Part shown: piece after piece, positions 35,667 to 45,169 of the stretch
How positions within the stretch are numbered: position 1 is the stretch's first letter
Layout of the letters: each line of letters opens with the position of its first letter
Source of the DNA: an uncultured Clostridia bacterium
GTDB taxonomy: Bacteria; Bacillota; Clostridia; Oscillospirales; Ruminococcaceae
Direction: 5' to 3'
Length of the DNA stretch: 64,000 bases
NCBI GenBank assembly: GCA_944387915.1
Contig: CALXGT010000013.1
Span: forward strand, 1-64,000
Made by a program: the position numbers and the translations under genes
Notes under the pieces: model-generated
What the model was told of the DNA's origin: nothing
Databases searched by the model: none
Seen by the model: the letters and a program-made list of their open reading frames with translations, nothing else

Positions 35667-37940
35667 TTAATTTCCGGTCCATACGCCGTCCGCGCCGATG
35701 GTGTAACCATCGATGGTAGTGCTGACCGCCATGGAACAATCGGAATAGAAGTAATACGTCTTGTCGTCGATCTTGCACCATCCGGTGGCGCAGGTTCCGT
35801 CACTCTTCTTCATATAGTAAGTCTTGCCGCCGATGGTGTTCCAGCCGGTCACCATCGCGCCGCTGCCTCCGAAGTAGCGCCATGTCCCGTTTTGTCCCAG
35901 CCAGGAGGAAGCGTACATGATCCCGTCGGTTCCTAAGTAATAGGTCTGTCCGTTTACCGTCTGAAGGCCGGTGGCCATCTTTCCGTCGGCTAACATATAG
36001 TACCATTTATCCTTCCACAGCACCCAGGAGTTGGTCCGCATGGCGCCATCCGAGCCGAAATAGTACCAGGTGTTGTCGATGAGTTCCCACTGAACCGCCA
36101 TGGAACCCCAGCTGCGCATATAGTAGTAGCTTCCGTTTACCTGGATCCATCCGGTCTGCATCAAGCCGGTAGAAGGATCCATATAGTACCAATAATTATT
36201 GACAAATTTCCATCCCGTCAGCCGTTCACCGGTAGAAGGATCCATATAATAATAATCCTTGCCGCCGATCAAAAGCCACCCTTTGTGATTACTGCCGTTG
36301 GCGTCCTTATAGTAGTATTTGCCGTCGGAAAGGGTCCAAGTCACGTCCACCGAAGGCTTTTTGATGGACGCTGCCGGCATAGAGGTAGATGGGGTGGTAG
36401 GCGTTGTGGGTGTCGATGAAGAACCAGAGGACTGTAAAACGCCGGAAGAACTGAACGTATAGGAAACGCCGTCAATGGTCACCGTTCCCGTCGCCATCTT
36501 TCCGTCGGAAAGGACATAGTACTTTTCGTTCTTCCAATCCACCCAGCTGGACGAGCGCATAGCACCATCCGCGCCGAAGTAGTACCAGGCATTATCGATC
36601 AGCTCCCACTGCACCGCCATAGAGCCCCAGCTTCGCAGGTAATAGCGTTTTCCATCCAACTGGATCCATCCCGTTTGCATCAAACCGGTAGAAGGATCCA
36701 TATAGTACCAGTAATTATTGACAAACTTCCATCCCGTCAGCCGTTCGCCGGTAGCGGGGTCCAGATAGTAATAATCTTTTCCGCCCATTAAAAGCCAGCC
36801 TTTGTGGTAGCTGCCGTTGGCGTCCTTATAATAGTACTTTCCGTTTTCGATGGTCCAGTTCACCGGTACGGTAGGCCGGAGAAGATCGGAATCCGGTTCG
36901 CCGTTGCCGCTCTTTCCATCCTCGTCAAAGGTGTACTCTACCCCATCAATCGTCTGGGTTCCGGTAAGACAGGTTCCCTTGGTATCGGTAAAATAGTAGG
37001 AGTAACCGTCGGCGTACTGCCATCCCTTTAGCGCCTGAGGAATGGAATTTAAGGTACAGCCGCCGTTTTTCAGCATATTCGCAAAGCTCTTTTCGGCATC
37101 GGACGCCGTAGGAATTTCGTTAAAACGGACATCGATGGCGCAGTTTACGTATTTGGAAAGAGAAGCCAAAGAGGTCATTTCGTTTTCCGAAAGGTCAAGG
37201 GTTTTTAACGTGCCGCTTCCAATGTAAGGCGCCGAAGTAAGCTGATTCCCGCTTAAATTCAATTCCGTCAAACGAGTTAGCGTATTGAGATTTGTTACGT
37301 TCGTCAACCGGTTTCCGCTGACAGAAAGGTACGTCAGCGACGCAGGCAACGTCGGCAGGGTGGAAATCGCGTTGTCATCCAGAGAGAGAGAAGTGAGCGA
37401 CTGACAGGAAGAGAGCGAGTCAATCATATTGAGCGCGTTGTCGCTTAAATCTAAACTCACAAGCCTGGTGTTGGAACGAAGCTCGGTAATGGAAGACAGT
37501 GCGTTATGAGCAAGATTCAGCTCCGTCAACGACGTTAACTGCGAAAGTCCGGTAAGAGAACTAATCTTGTTATCGCTCAGATTCAAATATTTCAGATTGG
37601 TGCATTCCTTCACATAGTTGACACTGGTGAGGCGGTTATTGGAAGCGTCCAGTTTAGTTAAACCCGTCAGATACTCCACACCGCGAAGAGAGCTTAAGCG
37701 CATCCCGCTCAAATCCAGAGACGTTACCGCCGAAAGCTCGCTTTGGGACAATTTATTATCCCCGTTCTCATCCCAGTTTTCCAATAGCTCGTCATAAATC
37801 GCCGAAGTAAAAGAAGAAGCGGACACCTCGCTATTGCTGGCCGCCAAAGCATTGTGAATCAACATTCCTCCGCCCAAAAGCACCGTCGCCGAAAGCGCGA
37901 GGGCAAACATCTTTCTCCCGTATTTTTTGATGCCGGTCAT
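35667..37940 (-). CDS. Secreted EF-hand, leucine-rich-repeat, cell-wall-binding-repeat protein
   Basis: 757 residues, exported: signal peptide at 1-33 (ALALSATVLLGGGMLIHNALAA). An EF-hand/dockerin-like loop WDENGDNKLSQSE (about 54-66) is followed by about nine leucine-rich repeats (70-290: TSLDLSGMRLSSLRGV, TKLDASNNRLTSV, LKYLNLSDNKISSL) and then 20-residue aromatic cell-wall-binding repeats (about 305-757: GWKFVNNYWYYMDPSTG, GWLLMGGKDYYY). Two blocks of these repeats, about 173 residues apart, are nearly identical and separated by a Thr/Pro/Ser linker. Likely a surface protein bound non-covalently to wall polymers, with the LRR part for adhesion; partner unknown. Monocistronic. Confidence 0.9.
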   Translation of the reverse strand: MTGIKKYGRKMFALALSATVLLGGGMLIHNALAASNSEVSASSFTSAIYDELLENWDENGDNKLSQSELSAVTSLDLSGMRLSSLRGVEYLTGLTKLDASNNRLTSVNYVKECTNLKYLNLSDNKISSLTGLSQLTSLTELNLAHNALSSITELRSNTRLVSLDLSDNALNMIDSLSSCQSLTSLSLDDNAISTLPTLPASLTYLSVSGNRLTNVTNLNTLTRLTELNLSGNQLTSAPYIGSGTLKTLDLSENEMTSLASLSKYVNCAIDVRFNEIPTASDAEKSFANMLKNGGCTLNSIPQALKGWQYADGYSYYFTDTKGTCLTGTQTIDGVEYTFDEDGKSGNGEPDSDLLRPTVPVNWTIENGKYYYKDANGSYHKGWLLMGGKDYYYLDPATGERLTGWKFVNNYWYYMDPSTGLMQTGWIQLDGKRYYLRSWGSMAVQWELIDNAWYYFGADGAMRSSSWVDWKNEKYYVLSDGKMATGTVTIDGVSYTFSSSGVLQSSGSSSTPTTPTTPSTSMPAASIKKPSVDVTWTLSDGKYYYKDANGSNHKGWLLIGGKDYYYMDPSTGERLTGWKFVNNYWYYMDPSTGLMQTGWIQVNGSYYYMRSWGSMAVQWELIDNTWYYFGSDGAMRTNSWVLWKDKWYYMLADGKMATGLQTVNGQTYYLGTDGIMYASSWLGQNGTWRYFGGSGAMVTGWNTIGGKTYYMKKSDGTCATGWCKIDDKTYYFYSDCSMAVSTTIDGYTIGADGVWTGN
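35960..36870 (-). repeat. Intragenic direct duplication, period about 519 bp
   Basis: Two copies of a ~400-bp coding unit (about 35960-36345 and 36450-36870) are offset by about 519 bases and encode nearly the same order of wall-binding repeats (GWKFVNNYWYYMDPSTGLMQ, RSWGSMAVQWELID). The linker between them encodes a Ser/Thr/Pro stretch. Confidence 0.85.
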
Positions 37941-38027
37941 AATATCCTCCGTCCTTTGCTCGATAAACGGGAAAGCAGGTATTGAAAAAGTACACTCTTC
38001 CCCAAAACGACCTTCTTATTCTTTTTC

Positions 38028-38056
38028 ATTTTACCACAATTCGACAAAACCGTAAA
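38028..38056 (-). promoter_or_regulatory. Promoter of the LRR gene
   Basis: -35 TTTACG (38056-38051), 17-base spacer, -10 TAAAAT (38033-38028), about 88 bases before the start codon. Confidence 0.65.
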
Positions 38057-38170
38057 GAGACTTTGTAGAAAAAAAGATGGAAAAATTTGTCGATTCAAAC
38101 GAAATTTAAAAAGAAAAACTTTTCTTTTCCGTCTTTCTTTTTTGGTTTTTCGAAAGATTTTCGGAAACGC

Positions 38171-38199
38171 TTGACGAAACTTCTTTTTTTCTCTACAAT
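38171..38199 (+). promoter_or_regulatory. Promoter of glyS
   Basis: -35 TTGACG (38171-38176), 17-base spacer, -10 TACAAT (38194-38199); leader of about 100 bases before the glyS ATG. Confidence 0.78.
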
Positions 38200-38303
38200 A
38201 ATGGGTAGTCGCCGATTTCTTCCGCTTACGTGTTAAGGACGGCGGATTTTTCGCATAACGGCGTTTCAAAACCCAACGCCGCAACAAAGGAGCTGGAAAA
38301 AGC

Positions 38304-39722
38304 ATGAAAAATACCGAAAAAACCATGGACCAGATCGTCGCCCTCTGCAAGGGCAGAGGCTTTGTATATCCTGGAAGCCAGATTTACGGTGGCCTTGCCA
38401 ACGCCTGGGACTATGGTCCTCTGGGTGTGGAATTGAAAAACAACATCAAAAAAGCATGGTGGAAGAAATTTGTCCAGGAATCCCCCTACAACGTGGGTCT
38501 GGATTCGGCCATTTTGATGAACCCCCAAGTGTGGGTGGCCTCGGGACATGTCTCCACCTTCAACGATCCTTTGATCGACTGCAAATCCTGTAAAACGAGA
38601 CATCGGGCGGATAAGCTGATCGAGGAATGGAACCAGCAAAACGGCATTACCGACGTCGTGGTGGAAGCCATGGACAACGACGCGCTGGTCGCCTACATCC
38701 GGGAAAAAGGCATTTGCTGCCCCGACTGTGGAAAATCCGACTTTACCGACATCCGGAAATTTAACTTGATGTTCAAGACTCACCAGGGTGTCACCGAGGA
38801 CTCTACCACCGAAATCTATCTTCGTCCCGAGACTGCCCAGGGCATCTTCGTCAACTTCAAAAACATTCAGCGCACCACCAGAAAGAAGGTTCCTTTCGGC
38901 GTAGGCCAAATCGGAAAGTCCTTCCGCAACGAGATCACCCCCGGTAACTTTATCTTCCGGATCCGTGAATTCGAACAGATGGAGCTGGAGTTTTTCTGCA
39001 AGCCGGGCACCGATTTAGAGTGGTTCTCTTATTGGAGAGAATTCTGTAAGCAATGGCTTTTGAATCTGGGCCTGAAAGAAGAAAACATCCGCCTTCGGGA
39101 CCATGAAAAGGAAGAGCTTTCCCATTACTCCAACGCTACCACCGACTTCGAGTTCCTCTTCCCCTTTGGCTGGGGCGAACTCTGGGGTGTGGCCGACCGG
39201 ACCGATTACGACCTGACTGCCCACCAGACAGTGAGCGGCGAATCTATGGAGTACTTTGACCAGGAAAACAATGAACGCTATATTCCCTACGTGATCGAGC
39301 CGTCCCTCGGCGCCGACCGGGTGACGTTGGCGTTTTTGGTAGACGCCTACGACGAGGAAGTGGTAGACGCGGAGAAAAACGACGTTCGTACCGTTTTGCG
39401 GCTCCATCCCGCCCTTGCGCCCTTTAAATGCGCTGTACTTCCCCTGTCGAAGAAACTGTCTCCCAAAGCCGAGGAAATCTTCCACGAACTGCAAAAAGAC
39501 TTTATGGTGGACTTTGACGAGTCCGGTTCTATTGGAAAACGGTACCGCCGCCAAGATGAGATCGGCACGCCCTTCTGCGTTACGGTAGACTTTGCTACTG
39601 TGGGCGACGACAAAACGGAAGCTGATCACTGCGTCACCGTCAGAGAGCGGGATTCCATGGAACAGATTCGCATTCCCATCGAACAGCTCAAAGAATATAT
39701 TGAAAAACGGATCGCGTTCTGA
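38304..39722 (+). CDS. glyS: Glycyl-tRNA synthetase, homodimeric class II type
   Basis: 472 residues, single-chain enzyme charging tRNA-Gly. [23 protein letters not shown] is the conserved start. Motif 2 covers [31 protein letters not shown], motif 3 [10 protein letters not shown], and the anticodon-binding domain is at about 375-470. This is the eukaryote/archaea-like dimer, not the alpha2-beta2 GlyQ/GlyS found in many bacteria. AGGAGCTGG lies before the ATG. It stands alone with its own promoter and terminator. Confidence 0.96.
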   Translation: MKNTEKTMDQIVALCKGRGFVYPGSQIYGGLANAWDYGPLGVELKNNIKKAWWKKFVQESPYNVGLDSAILMNPQVWVASGHVSTFNDPLIDCKSCKTRHRADKLIEEWNQQNGITDVVVEAMDNDALVAYIREKGICCPDCGKSDFTDIRKFNLMFKTHQGVTEDSTTEIYLRPETAQGIFVNFKNIQRTTRKKVPFGVGQIGKSFRNEITPGNFIFRIREFEQMELEFFCKPGTDLEWFSYWREFCKQWLLNLGLKEENIRLRDHEKEELSHYSNATTDFEFLFPFGWGELWGVADRTDYDLTAHQTVSGESMEYFDQENNERYIPYVIEPSLGADRVTLAFLVDAYDEEVVDAEKNDVRTVLRLHPALAPFKCAVLPLSKKLSPKAEEIFHELQKDFMVDFDESGSIGKRYRRQDEIGTPFCVTVDFATVGDDKTEADHCVTVRERDSMEQIRIPIEQLKEYIEKRIAF

Positions 39723-39728
39723 TCCGGC

Positions 39729-39768
39729 TGCCGGCGGAACCAAGTCGTTTCGCCGGCTTTTGTTTTGT
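39729..39768 (+). terminator. Terminator after glyS
   Basis: Stem GCCGGCGGAA / TTTCGCCGGC (end wobble) around an 8-9-base loop, then TTTTGTTTTG. Confidence 0.88.
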
Positions 39769-39798
39769 AAAATTTTTAATTTAATAGGAGGAATTCAT

Positions 39799-41556
39799 AT
39801 GGATGGAACTTGGTCTTTAGACGCCCTTTACAAAGGATACGACGATCCTGCCTTAAAAGAGGACCTCGCCCGTTTTGAAACATTGATTGGGAAAATCAAC
39901 GAGTTTTCCGAAACGTTAGACCGAAACGAGCCGTTACAAACGCTGCAAAAGGCGATCGCTTATCTGGAGCAATATCAGCTTTTGAACCGGAGACTCAGCG
40001 CTTTTGGTTCGCTCAACCAATCCGCCAACACCACCGATCCCGAAAGCACCGCCTATCTTGGAAAGCTGCGGCAGAAAATGAGCGAAAGCGCCAAAGCCCG
40101 CTCGGTCATCGAAAGCTTTATCGCGTCTATCCAGGATCTTCCCGCTCTTTTGGAACAGGATGAGACCTTAAAAGACTACTCTTTTTATCTTTCCCAGATC
40201 CAGGATGAGGGAAAGTACCGGTTAAGCGATGAAGTGGAAGAGGTGATCGCAAAATTAAACCTCTCCGCCGGCGCCGCATGGTCGAGCATGCAGCAATACC
40301 TCACTTCCACTGTGGTCGTAGACTATAAGGGGGAGAAAACCAATCTTTCGGCGATCCGAAACCTCGCTTACGACGCAAACCCGGATGTCCGAAGGGAAGC
40401 GTATTTTGCGGAGCTTGCCTCTTACGATAAAATCAAGGACGGCGTCGCGTTTTCCCTCAATAACTTGAAAAGCCAGATCAACACCCTGGTGGACATGCGG
40501 GGATATTCGTCGCCTTTGGAGATGACCCTTCGCCAGTCGAGGATGAAACGGGAAACGCTGGAAGCCATGTTTACCGCCATGCGGGAGAGCTTCCCCAAAT
40601 TCCGGGCGTATTTAAAACGAAAGGGCGAGCTTTTAGGGCATCATAACGGGCTTCCCTTCTACGACCTGTTCGCGCCTATGGGAAACGACAGCCGCACTTA
40701 TACCATTGAGGAAGCCAAAGAATATTTGATCTCCCACTTTGAAGGCTTCGCGCCGGATCTGGCGGAAATGGTCAAACGGGCTTTCGAAGAACGATGGATC
40801 GACTTTTATCCGAGAGCCGGAAAGGTAGGCGGCGCATTTTGCTCCAACCTTCCCTTTATCGGCCAAAGCCGGGTACTGACTAACTTTGACGGTTCCTTTA
40901 GCGATATTGTGACATTAGCCCATGAGCTGGGTCATGCCTACCACGGCCAGCAGATCCAGGATCACCGTCCCCTAAATACCAGCTACAGCATGCCGGTGGC
41001 GGAAACGGCCTCCAATTTTAACGAGACCATCATCATGTCCGCCGCCATTGAGGAAGCGAGCGGCGAGCAAAAGCTCGCCCTGATAGAAAGCCAGATCTCT
41101 GACGTGACCCAGATCATCGTCGACATCTATTCCCGGTTCCTTTTTGAAAGCGCCGTATTCGAGCAGAGAAAGGACCGGTTCCTCTTCCCCGACGAGCTGT
41201 GCGAGATTATGCTGGACGCTCAAAAACAGTCTTACGGCGACGGCTTGGATCCCGATTACCTGCATCCCTATATGTGGGTTTGCAAGAGTCACTATTATCG
41301 GGATAACTTAAGCTTCTATAACTTCCCCTACGCGTTCGGCGGACTCTTTACCCGAGGACTATACGCCATCTATCAAAAAGAGGGAGAGGCGTTCCTTCCC
41401 AAATACCGGAAGCTGTTAAAGGAGACCACCGTCAATACGGTGGAAGGCGTCGCCGCCTCGGTGGGTATTGATCTTTCCCATCCGGATTTCTTTAGGAATA
41501 GTCTCAAAACTGTCACGGATTCCATTGATCTATTCTTAAAACTTACCGAAAAGTAG
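39799..41556 (+). CDS. pepF: Oligoendopeptidase F
   Basis: Zinc metallopeptidase of family M3B, 585 residues, cytoplasmic, cleaving short peptides. The zinc site is LAHELGHAYHGQQ (HExxH) with a downstream Glu in ETASNFNETI; the helical N-terminal half contains LSAGAAWSSMQQYLTS. Start at 39799: AGGAGG lies 8 bases upstream; the frame is open upstream into the glyS terminator but without a signal. It is flanked by terminators or promoters, so probably monocistronic. Confidence 0.95.
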   Translation: MDGTWSLDALYKGYDDPALKEDLARFETLIGKINEFSETLDRNEPLQTLQKAIAYLEQYQLLNRRLSAFGSLNQSANTTDPESTAYLGKLRQKMSESAKARSVIESFIASIQDLPALLEQDETLKDYSFYLSQIQDEGKYRLSDEVEEVIAKLNLSAGAAWSSMQQYLTSTVVVDYKGEKTNLSAIRNLAYDANPDVRREAYFAELASYDKIKDGVAFSLNNLKSQINTLVDMRGYSSPLEMTLRQSRMKRETLEAMFTAMRESFPKFRAYLKRKGELLGHHNGLPFYDLFAPMGNDSRTYTIEEAKEYLISHFEGFAPDLAEMVKRAFEERWIDFYPRAGKVGGAFCSNLPFIGQSRVLTNFDGSFSDIVTLAHELGHAYHGQQIQDHRPLNTSYSMPVAETASNFNETIIMSAAIEEASGEQKLALIESQISDVTQIIVDIYSRFLFESAVFEQRKDRFLFPDELCEIMLDAQKQSYGDGLDPDYLHPYMWVCKSHYYRDNLSFYNFPYAFGGLFTRGLYAIYQKEGEAFLPKYRKLLKETTVNTVEGVAASVGIDLSHPDFFRNSLKTVTDSIDLFLKLTEK

Positions 41557-41611
41557 CCCTCTTTTCCTCATATCCACAAAAATATCGGAAAATTTTATGA
41601 AAAACCTCCTC

Positions 41612-41640
41612 TTTACAAACTGGAGAAATTAGCCTACAAT
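41612..41640 (+). promoter_or_regulatory. Promoter of the SDR gene
   Basis: -35 TTTACA (41612-41617), 17-base spacer, -10 TACAAT (41635-41640), about 35 bases before the ATG. Confidence 0.75.
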
Positions 41641-41674
41641 AAAAGCACAGAAATTGGCAAAAGGAGAAATTAAG

Positions 41675-42454
41675 ATGATTCAATACGAAAAAGTAACCGG
41701 CGATTTCCGTCTGGATGGAAAAGTCGCGATTGTTGTCGGCGGCGCCGGCGGGATCGGCGAAGCGACCGCGAGAATGTACGCGGATAAGGGCGCGAAGGTG
41801 GTTATTGCCGATTGTAAGGATACGGTAGGCGAGGTCGCCGCTTCCATTGCCGCGGATTACGGCACCGAGACTTTGGGTATCGTCTGTGATGTCACCAGCG
41901 CCGAGAGCGTCAAAAACTGCGTGGAAAAGACGGTAGAGCGTTTTGGCGAAATCAACGTATTGGCCAATATGCCCGGCTTTGTGGAGCTGGAAAACGCCGA
42001 AGATATCTCTATCGATATCGTGGAAAAGCATATTAATATCAACGCGATCGGCGTTTTCCGGGTTTGCCAAGCGGTCGCCAACCAGATGATTAAACAAGGC
42101 AAGGGCGGAAAAATCGTCTGCGTCACCTCTCAGGCGGACTTTATCGCCATCGATAAGCATGTAGGTTACACCATGAGTAAGGCTGCTGTCGTGGGTATGA
42201 TCAAGGTGCTGGCGCTGGAATGGGCGGAATTTGGCATCAACGTCAACGGCGTTGCTCCTACGGTTGTTAACACCTATATGGGCGAAAAAGCGTGGCAGGG
42301 CAAAGTCAAAGACGACATGATCCAGAAGATCCCCGCTCATCGGTTCGCGGAGACCGACGAGATCGCGGCGGCGGTTTTATTCCTTTCCTGCAAGGAATCC
42401 AATATGATTACCGGTGAAGATCTGGTAGTTGACGGCGGCTTTACCATCTATTGA
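41675..42454 (+). CDS. Short-chain dehydrogenase/reductase
   Basis: 259-residue NAD(P)-dependent oxidoreductase. The cofactor motif GGAGGIGEA follows KVAIVV (about 18-31); an acidic residue after the second strand (VVIADCKD) suggests NAD(H). The catalytic YTMSK is at about 168-172 with a Ser in CVTSQADF, and the usual NNAG is changed to NMPG. The C-terminus ends VVDGGFTIY, typical of polyol or gluconate-type SDRs. I chose the ATG with AAAGGAG 8 bases upstream. Substrate unknown. Confidence 0.88.
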   Translation: MIQYEKVTGDFRLDGKVAIVVGGAGGIGEATARMYADKGAKVVIADCKDTVGEVAASIAADYGTETLGIVCDVTSAESVKNCVEKTVERFGEINVLANMPGFVELENAEDISIDIVEKHININAIGVFRVCQAVANQMIKQGKGGKIVCVTSQADFIAIDKHVGYTMSKAAVVGMIKVLALEWAEFGINVNGVAPTVVNTYMGEKAWQGKVKDDMIQKIPAHRFAETDEIAAAVLFLSCKESNMITGEDLVVDGGFTIY

Positions 42455-42480
42455 TTCCCATTCAAATCAAAATATCTTCA

Positions 42481-42513
42481 GGGCGCGAAACAATTTCGCG
42501 CCCTAATTTTTAT
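42481..42513 (+). terminator. Terminator after the SDR gene
   Basis: Stem GGGCGCGAAA / TTTCGCGCCC with a 3-base loop, then TAATTTTTAT. Confidence 0.88.
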
Positions 42514-42541
42514 AAAAAGGCGGGGATATTCCCCGCCTTTC
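42514..42541 (-). terminator. Terminator of the adhE-to-hydrogenase operon
   Basis: Stem AAAGGCGGGGA / TCCCCGCCTTT with a minimal loop, followed on the minus strand by TTTATAAAAATT. It sits 6 bases after the group B hydrogenase stop, back to back with the SDR terminator. Confidence 0.88.
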
Positions 42542-42546
42542 AGGTA

Positions 42547-43983
42547 TTATCGAAGCTGACTAATGGCGTCGGTAATGGTCTTCTCGTAGGCCTCCCTACC
42601 GTACTTATCCACTTCCGCCTTATTTTTCTCTCCATGAGTCAGGCATCCGGCGCCGCCAATGCAGCCGCCGACACAAGCCATACCCTCGATAAAGTTTCCG
42701 TCCAAAATCCGCTTTCTCGCCTTAAGCAAAGCGATTTTACATGCCTCGATCCCGTCGCAGGGTACCGCCTTCAGATCAAAGTTGTCCAGTCCCTGTTCCT
42801 TGAGCGCCTGGGCTACCGCGTCGGAAAGGCCGCCGCTTCGGGCAAAGATCCGTCCGTAATAGGAAGCGTTATCCAAAACTCCCTCCTCGAGGGTGGTAAT
42901 ATCAATATCCTTACTGTCGAAAAGGGCTTGCAGCTCCTCGAAGGTAATGACACTGTCGATATAAGGTTTCACTGTATCCAGCTTAAATTCCATCTTTTTC
43001 GCCGTGCAAGGCCCAATAAACACCACCTTCGCATCGGGGGTGGTCTCTTTGATATACTTCGAGATGGTGGCTACCGGAGACAGGTTATGAGAGATATGTT
43101 CCGCCAAATCGGGGAATTGCTTTTTGATATAATCCACAAAGGCGGGACAGCAGGAACTGGTCAAAAATCCCTTATCCGCTAACTCCGCCGCTTCGGAATA
43201 CGCCACCATATCGGCACCCAACGCGGCCTCCACCACGGTATGGAATCCAAGCTCCTTGATACCGGTGATGACCTGGCCTAATTTCGCGTAGGTAAACTGG
43301 CTGGAAATAGAGGGCGCTACCACGGCAAATATCTTAAATTTCTGGCTTTCCTCGCTTTTTTTGATAAGGTCAATCACGTTAAGGATGTAAGATTTATCCA
43401 TAATCGCGCCAAAGGGGCACTGATAAACGCAAGCGCCGCATGCGATGCATTTGCTGTTATCGATGGACGCGGCGCAGGTATCGTCGGTGGCCATGGAAAT
43501 GGCTCCCACCTTACAAGACCGTTCACAGGGGCGCTTATGGTTGGTAATGGCGCCGTAAGGGCAAACCTTGGCGCATGCGCCGCATTCCACGCATTTGGTC
43601 TTGTCGATCACCGCCCGCTGCTTATGGTCAAAGGTAATCGCTCCTTTTTTGCATACATCCTCGCAACGGTGTGCCAGGCATCCTCTACAGGATTCGGTGA
43701 CCTCATATCCGCTCACCGGACATTCGTCACAGGCAATGTCAATGACTTCAATGACATTGGGATTATGTTTATCGCCGCCCATAGCAATTTTGATCCGTTC
43801 CGCCAAAATCGCCCGCTCTTTATACACGCAGCAGCGCATGGTTGCCTCTTTTCCGGGAACAATTCGCTTCGGAATATCATAAAGCTTCTCCAAAAGGGTA
43901 TCGTTCCAGGCTTCCCTGGCAACCTCCCGCAGCACCTTGTATTTCAAATACTGTACTTTGGTATCAAATTTCCGTAAGGCCAC
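42547..43983 (-). CDS. Group B-type monomeric [FeFe] hydrogenase
   Basis: 478 residues. An N-terminal Cys-rich part (CDECPV, CRGCLAHRCEDVC) and two classical 4Fe-4S motifs (CVECGACAKVCP from about 131, CIACGACVYQCP from about 179) precede the H-cluster domain. Its three motifs retain all four cysteines that hold the H cluster: L1 TSSCCPAF (Cys about 278-279), L2 IGPCTAKK (about 326), L3 GMACVGGCIGG (about 437 and 441). The L1 Phe in place of Trp and the N-terminal layout fit group B, whose physiological partner is probably ferredoxin. It is last in the operon, 14 bases after the phosphatase gene. Export is unlikely (no signal). Confidence 0.88.
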   Translation of the reverse strand: MALRKFDTKVQYLKYKVLREVAREAWNDTLLEKLYDIPKRIVPGKEATMRCCVYKERAILAERIKIAMGGDKHNPNVIEVIDIACDECPVSGYEVTESCRGCLAHRCEDVCKKGAITFDHKQRAVIDKTKCVECGACAKVCPYGAITNHKRPCERSCKVGAISMATDDTCAASIDNSKCIACGACVYQCPFGAIMDKSYILNVIDLIKKSEESQKFKIFAVVAPSISSQFTYAKLGQVITGIKELGFHTVVEAALGADMVAYSEAAELADKGFLTSSCCPAFVDYIKKQFPDLAEHISHNLSPVATISKYIKETTPDAKVVFIGPCTAKKMEFKLDTVKPYIDSVITFEELQALFDSKDIDITTLEEGVLDNASYYGRIFARSGGLSDAVAQALKEQGLDNFDLKAVPCDGIEACKIALLKARKRILDGNFIEGMACVGGCIGGAGCLTHGEKNKAEVDKYGREAYEKTITDAISQLR

Positions 43984-43996
43984 TTTCCTTCCCTCC

Positions 43997-45169
43997 TTAG
44001 AAGTAACTGACTTTAATTCGTTTTCCCATCTTCTTTAAGCATTCTGAAAGCTCGGTGACCAGTTGCATTTTGATGCTGAAGGTAATGGGGAGATCGGGGT
44101 TTTGATGGGCGGGATTGATGGCTCTTCCCACAAAGAAGTTGATGTCCGTCGCTTCTTCAAAGAGAAGACGGCTGATAAGGGACGCGCCATCCCGTTTGAT
44201 GCTCCAGTGATTGTAACAGCGGTTTTCGCCAAGATAGTCTTTGGCATAGGTCAGCACCCTGTTGACGGTGATTACCCCTTCGGTCACCAAATCCACCCCT
44301 TCCAGTTCGGCAATGGGCGGAATCTCCGGATCATCAAACTCCAGTTTCGGCTTTAACGTCTTCCCTAAATATTTTGCCGCGATGGAAGAGGTAGTACCGC
44401 CGCAAATAATGTGTTTTCCTTCCTTAGAGAAAAAGAGGCTCATCATTTTGTCGCAGTCGTCCGGATTGGAAGGCGGCCCAAACAAAAGATTCATCGGCTC
44501 TCGTTTTCGGATACGAATGGTGCAAACGGTGGCGTCATCTCCCGGTTTGTGATCGTAAAGCCGGTCGCACTCATCGAGCAAAATCGTGGAGAGAGTCTTG
44601 GCGGTAAATCCCACATCGTAAAAGGTTTCCAAAAAGGAAATAATGTCCTTTCGCTGCCAGCCGAAATTATAGGCCATACCCACTCCCGCATGGGGACATC
44701 CGTCGCTCATCAGCACAAACACATCGTTCTCTTTTAAGTGAATATGGGAGCGGTAAATTTTTTTGTCCCCGATGGTCATTTCGGTTTTGGGATAGTCCCA
44801 GTTTGCTCCGTCCCGCAGCACAATAGCAAGGGGGTTATCATATTGGATAATCTCCGCGTACTCATTCTCAATGATGCGAAGAATGGTAAAGGTAGAGTAA
44901 GCAACGCCCCGCACCGAACAAACCGGGAGAGTAGCGGCAATGGTCTCTACGCAATCTTCTACGGAAAGACCCGCCACCATCATGGTGGAAATGATCTTGG
45001 AGGTCAGCGTAGAAAGAATACTTGCTTTTACGCCGCTTCCGAGGCCGTCGGCCAAAACAATGACGTTGGAGCCGTTTTCCTGCTCCACCACATCCACATG
45101 GTCTCCGCAAAGCTCCTCGCCAAAATGATTGATGCTTCGGTATCCGATATCTACGCAAAGATTATTCAT
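43997..45169 (-). CDS. SpoIIE/PP2C-family serine phosphatase
   Basis: 390 residues, soluble. The PP2C fold occupies about 1-225, with metal-binding acidic residues in ELCGDHVDVV, VLADGLGSG, LMSDGCPHAG and PGDDATV. Residues about 230-390 are an extension not recognised as a known domain. It overlaps the sensory hydrogenase gene by 8 bases, the association described for group C [FeFe] hydrogenases, which are thought to signal through phosphatases or kinases. No sporulation membrane domain is present, so it is not SpoIIE itself. Target unknown. Confidence 0.87.
   Translation of the reverse strand: MNNLCVDIGYRSINHFGEELCGDHVDVVEQENGSNVIVLADGLGSGVKASILSTLTSKIISTMMVAGLSVEDCVETIAATLPVCSVRGVAYSTFTILRIIENEYAEIIQYDNPLAIVLRDGANWDYPKTEMTIGDKKIYRSHIHLKENDVFVLMSDGCPHAGVGMAYNFGWQRKDIISFLETFYDVGFTAKTLSTILLDECDRLYDHKPGDDATVCTIRIRKREPMNLLFGPPSNPDDCDKMMSLFFSKEGKHIICGGTTSSIAAKYLGKTLKPKLEFDDPEIPPIAELEGVDLVTEGVITVNRVLTYAKDYLGENRCYNHWSIKRDGASLISRLLFEEATDINFFVGRAINPAHQNPDLPITFSIKMQLVTELSECLKKMGKRIKVSYF

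Larger units (their letters stand above)
37941..38303. other. Divergent intergenic region between the LRR gene and glyS
   Basis: 363 bases holding the two outward promoters described separately. A stem-loop CGGCGTT/AACGCCG at about 38259-38281 lies in the glyS leader just before the ribosome binding site. No T-box motif (GGTGG-ACC) is present, although glyS is often T-box controlled in Firmicutes. No small ORF seen. Confidence 0.6.

Noticed and set aside
35960-36870. CRISPR-like or tandem non-coding repeat array
   Set aside because: The repeats are in frame inside one gene and encode wall-binding repeats; unit length (about 60 and 519 bases) and lack of spacers exclude CRISPR.
37941-38303. 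T-box or glycine riboswitch before glyS
   Set aside because: No AGGGTGG-ACC-type T-box sequence, no antiterminator/terminator pair and no glycine aptamer core was found; only a simple stem-loop and promoter.
38226-38909. 227-codon open frame on the minus strand inside glyS
   Set aside because: Fully antisense to a certain gene, no family features and no ribosome binding site; it arises from codon bias of glyS. The same applies to long antisense frames at 39015-39743, 41543-42340, 20015-20806 and 8218-8838.
43997-45169. Sporulation phosphatase SpoIIE
   Set aside because: Only the PP2C domain is shared; the membrane and oligomerisation regions of SpoIIE are missing and the gene overlaps the sensory hydrogenase.
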